From positions 1 to 64,000 of the forward strand of contig NZ_AQYH01000020.1 in the NCBI RefSeq assembly GCF_000380505.1: a DNA stretch of 64,000 nucleotides. Direction: 5' to 3'. Shown here piece by piece: positions 61,098 to 64,000 of the stretch. Both the position numbers and the translations under genes were made by a program. Position 1 is the stretch's first letter, and each line of letters starts with the position of its first letter. Source of the stretch: Kaistia granuli DSM 23481 (GTDB lineage: Bacteria > Pseudomonadota > Alphaproteobacteria > Rhizobiales > Kaistiaceae). A model generated the notes under the pieces. The model ran no database searches, was not told where the DNA came from, and worked only from the letters and a program-made list of their open reading frames with translations.

Positions 61098-61586
61098 TCA
61101 ACGGTCCAGCCAGGCGGCCAGGCCGTCCATCGTCTGCAGTCCATATTCCACCGCGCCGAAGCCGATGACCACCTGACGCCGCTCGCGACTGGGGTGGAGC
61201 TGGCGCATGGTCAGCACCGTCTTGCCGTCGGTCTGTTCATCGAACGTCACAATCACGCGGAAACGGTCGGGATCGTCGGGGTCGGGCGTGCCATAGTCCA
61301 TCATGATCCGCTCGTTCGGCACGATCTCCAGAAAGCGCATGAGGTTCGGGAAACGCTGCTCGCGGCCCTCGAACATCCCCACCATGTCGAACCGCCAGAC
61401 CCCGCCCTCGCGGATATCGGCCTCATAGTTCTCGATGCTGAGGCCGGCCGGGCCGTACCATTGGGCCAGCGCCTCGGGGTCCATCCAGGCGGCAAAGACC
61501 TTTTCGCGCGGGTGGTTCAGCAGCTTCACCAGCACGATTTCGCGATCATGAGACCAGGTTTCCAGCGGGTTTGTCATAGGCTTCAT
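61098..61586 (-). CDS. AHSA1/SRPBCC-domain protein
   Basis: A 162-aa START-like protein of the activator-of-Hsp90 family form common in bacteria: VLVKLLNHPREKVFAAWMDPEALAQWYGPAG at the N-terminus, EADIREGGVWRFDM and the C-terminal helix GFGAVEYGLQTMDGLAAWLDR. Such proteins bind hydrophobic ligands; function is unknown. The ATG at 61584-61586 overlaps the stop of the arsR gene (ATGA), so the pair is one translational unit. Confidence 0.88.
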   Translation of the reverse strand: MKPMTNPLETWSHDREIVLVKLLNHPREKVFAAWMDPEALAQWYGPAGLSIENYEADIREGGVWRFDMVGMFEGREQRFPNLMRFLEIVPNERIMMDYGTPDPDDPDRFRVIVTFDEQTDGKTVLTMRQLHPSRERRQVVIGFGAVEYGLQTMDGLAAWLDR

Positions 61587-61921
61587 CGTCCTTCCTCCTC
61601 CTTCTTGTCCAGGTAGGCTTCCAGCCGATCGAACCGCGCGGCCCAGCGCCGGCGCTCGGCTTCCATCCAGTCCGCCGCCTCGTCGAAGCGTGCGGGTACC
61701 AGCCGGCACCAGCGGCTGCGACCGCGTTTTTCGCTGACGATCAATCCGCAATCCTCCAGCACCTTGAGATGCTGGGCGAAGGAGGGCAGCGCCATGTCGA
61801 AAGGCTCGGCCAGGGTGCTGACCGGCACTTCGCCCTCGGCCAGTCGCGACACCACCGCGCGGCGGGTCGGGTCGCTGAGAGCGTGGAAGGCGAGGTCGAG
61901 AGGTGTTGAATGGTAAGGCAT
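61583..61921 (-). CDS. ArsR-family transcriptional regulator
   Basis: A 112-aa winged-helix repressor: AFHALSDPTRRAVVSRLAEGEVPVSTLAEPFDMALPSFAQHLKVLEDCGLIVSEKRGRSRWCRL. No metal-binding cysteine pair (CxC) of ArsR/SmtB sensors is present, which fits the ArsR subgroup paired with SRPBCC proteins. Two inverted repeats over and upstream of its start codon suggest autoregulation. Confidence 0.9.
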   Translation of the reverse strand: MPYHSTPLDLAFHALSDPTRRAVVSRLAEGEVPVSTLAEPFDMALPSFAQHLKVLEDCGLIVSEKRGRSRWCRLVPARFDEAADWMEAERRRWAARFDRLEAYLDKKEEEGR

Positions 61922-61929
61922 TTGCCTTA
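61914..61929. promoter_or_regulatory. Inverted repeat over the arsR start codon (operator candidate)
   Basis: TAAGGC-ATTT-GCCTTA overlaps the ATG at 61919-61921. The half site (TAAGG/CCTTA) is repeated in the inverted repeat at 61961. Confidence 0.55.
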
Positions 61930-61960
61930 GTAACAGAGGGCAGCGCCGCGAGTCAAGGAA

Positions 61961-61980
61961 ACTAAGGTAGGCGCCTTAGT
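61961..61980. promoter_or_regulatory. Second arsR inverted repeat (operator candidate)
   Basis: ACTAAGG-TAGGCG-CCTTAGT, 7-bp perfect arms, 40 bases upstream of the arsR start. Shares TAAGG half sites with the repeat at 61914. Confidence 0.55.
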
Positions 61981-62102
61981 GTTCGTCGACCCGACGATCC
62001 ATCCCAACTCGGCCTCGCGCCACATGGCGATAGGATGGTTCATTGGGATCTCGAGAACTTTGGCAAAGCGCCGAGGAACGCATTCGGCTCGTAGGCCGCC
62101 AC

Positions 62103-62753
62103 TCAGTCCTGCGGGGGCAGCACGGCGGCCCTGCCGAGCTCCGTCAGCGCGTAGATCCCTCGGCTCTCCCGCACGAACCAGCCATAGACGTTGCTCTGAA
62201 GGATTGCGGGAGCTCTCTCAACCAGCGCTTTCAGCTGTTTCGGGCTTTGCGATCCGGTCAGCAACGCCGTCGCGCAAATGATGCAGTCCTGCCGGTAGGC
62301 CGTCATGATCGGCTTGCCACGCCCTCCGCCCTTCTGCGGATCGCCGACCCGACGCCGGTGTTCCTGCAGCAGCCGCGAGCGTCGCTTCGGATCCCGGCGC
62401 GGCGCGGCGGCAAAAGGCTCGACGATGACTTCCACCGCTCCGGATGCCGAAACAGCGATGATGCCAAAACCAAGACGTCGACACAGATTGCGGAAACGCG
62501 CGTCCTGCTCCCGACCTTTGCCAGCCTTGGAGGATCGGGCCGCTAGCCAGACTTCATCGCAGGCTGCAGCACGGTTGACGCCCTGCAGGACCAGTTCAAG
62601 ATTGAAGGCCAGCTTCATCTCACAGACGATGAGCACCGGCGGGTCGCCATCCCTTACGCCGACCAGGTCACAGCCATTGACCTCGCCTTTGACGGAATAG
62701 CCGGCGCCTTCCATGAAGGCCTTCAGTGGAAGATAGAGATCCGTCTCCGCCAT
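62103..62753 (-). CDS. DUF2161 protein with PD-(D/E)xK-like motif
   Basis: A 216-aa protein of unknown function family DUF2161. The N-terminal half shows a restriction-endonuclease-like arrangement: E24, D29 in NGCDLVGVRDG, and E45-M-K47 in LIVCEMKLAF, i.e. D then ExK separated by a short strand, followed by a helix with Q and R. The C-terminal half (KPIMTAYRQDCIICATALLTG...YGWFVRESRGIYALTELG) reads as a winged-helix-like domain. ATG 62751-62753 starts MAETDLYLPLKAF; an in-frame upstream ATG at 62780 is possible. Nuclease activity is not established. Confidence 0.82.
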   Translation of the reverse strand: MAETDLYLPLKAFMEGAGYSVKGEVNGCDLVGVRDGDPPVLIVCEMKLAFNLELVLQGVNRAAACDEVWLAARSSKAGKGREQDARFRNLCRRLGFGIIAVSASGAVEVIVEPFAAAPRRDPKRRSRLLQEHRRRVGDPQKGGGRGKPIMTAYRQDCIICATALLTGSQSPKQLKALVERAPAILQSNVYGWFVRESRGIYALTELGRAAVLPPQD

Positions 62754-63016
62754 CAAGCTCGTCTGGGTTTCAGTGCACACCCGCCTGACTTAGCTGAGTC
62801 TCGCCGCTTGCACACCGTATCGGGGGCTTCGCGGGAGCGAAGCCGTGGCGCCAAGGCATCACCTTCCGGACATTCAGCAGCGACGTCTCGCCGGACACGA
62901 TCGCGCCGTCTTCCTCGACCACCCTTGGCGTAGCGAAGGCCGGCGTTTGCCAATCGGGCCGTTTGACGGCAATCTCAGCAGGTCGCTGGTCGGGCAACAG
63001 CACATGGGGAACTCTG

Positions 63017-63706
63017 ATGAGCAAGGACCGTGCACTTGCTGATGGCGGCGAGGGGGCTCTGCCTGGGCAACTCAACCGCCGATCGTTCCTGATCGGCTCT
63101 GCCGTCGGTCTCGGCGCGCTAGGGCTGGCCGGCTGCGCCACATCGGGCGGCATGACCCGCGCCGAGGCGGCGAAGGTCTACGGTCCGGTGCCCGACGAGA
63201 AGTTTCCAATCCCCGCGGTCGATGTCGCCAAGGTCGATCCGAAATATTACCGGCGGACCGTGCAGTACGCCAGCAAGGAAGCGCCGGGTACGATCATCAT
63301 CGATCCCGGCAAGTACTATGTCTATCGCATCGAAGGCGACGGGAACGCTACCCGCTACGGCGCCAATGTCGGCCGCGAGGGGTTCCTGTGGAGCGGCGAG
63401 GCCTATGTCGGGCGCAAGGCCGAATGGCCCACCTGGACGCCACCGAAGGAGATGATCCAGCGCCAGCCGGAGGCCGCCAAATATGCCGGCGGCATGCCGG
63501 GAGGTCTCGACAACCCCCTCGGCGCCCGCACGCTGTACCTTTATCAGGACGGCAGGTACACGCTCTACACGATCTACAGTACCCGCGTGGCCCAGTCGAT
63601 CGGCACCGGCGTGACGAGCGGGTGCACCGGCCTGCTCACCCAGGACATGATGCATCTTTACGCGCGAACACCCGTGAATACGAAGGTGCTGGTCCTGCCG
63701 GCATAG
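63017..63706 (+). CDS. L,D-transpeptidase-like Tat lipoprotein lacking the catalytic His
   Basis: A 229-aa exported protein. R21-R22-S-F-L starts a Tat-type signal that ends in the lipobox LAGC40. The YkuD domain (about 85-229) contains KYYVYRIEGDGNATRYGANVGREGF, and the catalytic cysteine C203 in TSGCTGLLTQD. The residues around it differ from active alphaproteobacterial relatives: the HGT histidine is Y187 (TIYST) and the arginine after the cysteine (GCIR) is G205. It may be an inactive or altered paralogue binding peptidoglycan. The ATG at 63017 follows GATGGGGAACTCTG without a strong ribosome-binding site. Confidence 0.85.
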   Translation: MSKDRALADGGEGALPGQLNRRSFLIGSAVGLGALGLAGCATSGGMTRAEAAKVYGPVPDEKFPIPAVDVAKVDPKYYRRTVQYASKEAPGTIIIDPGKYYVYRIEGDGNATRYGANVGREGFLWSGEAYVGRKAEWPTWTPPKEMIQRQPEAAKYAGGMPGGLDNPLGARTLYLYQDGRYTLYTIYSTRVAQSIGTGVTSGCTGLLTQDMMHLYARTPVNTKVLVLPA

Positions 63707-63989
63707 GCAGGGACGTTCCTTCCTGGTCCCAAGGTCGCGACGCCCGGGGCAGGGCGAGGATCGGCTGTCCCGCTATGCGAGCGCCGAAACCCGATCCTTC
63801 CCAAGGGTAATCCTCCGTCGTAGAATAGGCCCTACGACAATGACTATGCGGGGGTAATCTCGCCGCCGTTTCTGCCGGCGCTCCTGACGGCCGCGGCGGT
63901 TTGCCTTCTGGGAGGCCAGGGCTCGGTCAAGCCCAATTGCGGACGTCGTTGCCTTCTGTCGAAGCAAAAGTTTCCGCTGGAGGAGTGAT

Positions 63990-64000
63990 ATGGCAGACAA
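63990..64000 (+). CDS. Start of a CDS cut by the right edge
   Basis: Only the first four codons (Met-Ala-Asp-) are visible. GGAGGAG lies six bases upstream of the ATG, a near-perfect ribosome-binding site after a 280-bp gap, so a real gene is likely. Nothing can be said of the product. Confidence 0.55.

Noticed and set aside
62035-62094. 19-codon frame starting MVHWDLENF between arsR and the DUF2161 gene
   Set aside because: Too short to support; no clear ribosome-binding site or downstream gene on that strand.
63773-64000. Minus-strand frame at the right edge
   Set aside because: Basic low-complexity translation, opposite a strong plus-strand ribosome-binding site and start codon.

Overview
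The window is high-GC, densely coded DNA from an alphaproteobacterium, most likely of the order Hyphomicrobiales (rhizobia/Brucella/Kaistia relatives). The reasons are a urease cluster of the Brucella ure-2 type (ureA-ureB-ureC-ureE-ureF-ureG with a long-tailed UreB), ExoF-type exopolysaccharide export, a cobalamin-riboswitch-controlled metE, and small lineage-typical genes such as DUF2161 and SG-C type L,D-transpeptidase relatives. The genus cannot be fixed from the sequence alone. No tRNA, rRNA, CRISPR array, insertion sequence or phage gene was seen.

Layout. 1-4315 (minus): urease subunits and accessory proteins, cut by the left edge inside ureG. 4784-7396 (plus): a LuxR-type regulator without a LuxI partner, then an AspT-type aspartate/alanine exchanger. 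7393-12155 (minus): a four-gene efflux operon in the order ytcA-mdtN-mdtO-mdtP. 12312-14279: a CatB-like acetyltransferase and a divergent Gfo/Idh/MocA oxidoreductase.

14326-24405 is a sugar-decoration island. rfbF and rfbG make CDP-4-keto-6-deoxyglucose; an RfbH-like enzyme without iron-sulfur cysteines, a C-methyltransferase and an SDR-fold protein would modify it; a GtrB-like GT2, a GtrA flippase and a divergently encoded GT-C membrane transferase would move it to lipid, across the membrane and onto a glycan. A two-component system (24512-26142) follows.

27020-51176 is a large exopolysaccharide/capsule locus. It holds a priming phosphoglycosyl transferase, Wzx flippase, Wzy-like polymerase, an ExoF-type export protein, a Wzc/GumC-type co-polymerase with a decayed kinase domain, six GT4 glycosyltransferases, a WbpM-type 4,6-dehydratase, a sulfotransferase, a secreted polysaccharide lyase and a contiguous modification cassette (formyltransferase, PIG-L deacetylase, DegT aminotransferase, ATP-grasp ligase, HAD hydrolase). 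Several promoters in this half carry the same AT-rich motif, and one divergent promoter carries a 24-bp inverted repeat.

51470-64000 is housekeeping and stress functions: an ArsC/Spx-like protein, B12 riboswitch plus metE, a P1B-type ATPase, DUF488, an EamA exporter with a divergent MarR regulator and two palindromic operators, an alkylation-response operon (ada, a 2OG-Fe(II) oxygenase, ogt), an ArsR/AHSA1 pair, a DUF2161 protein and an L,D-transpeptidase-like lipoprotein lacking a catalytic histidine. A new gene starts at the right edge.
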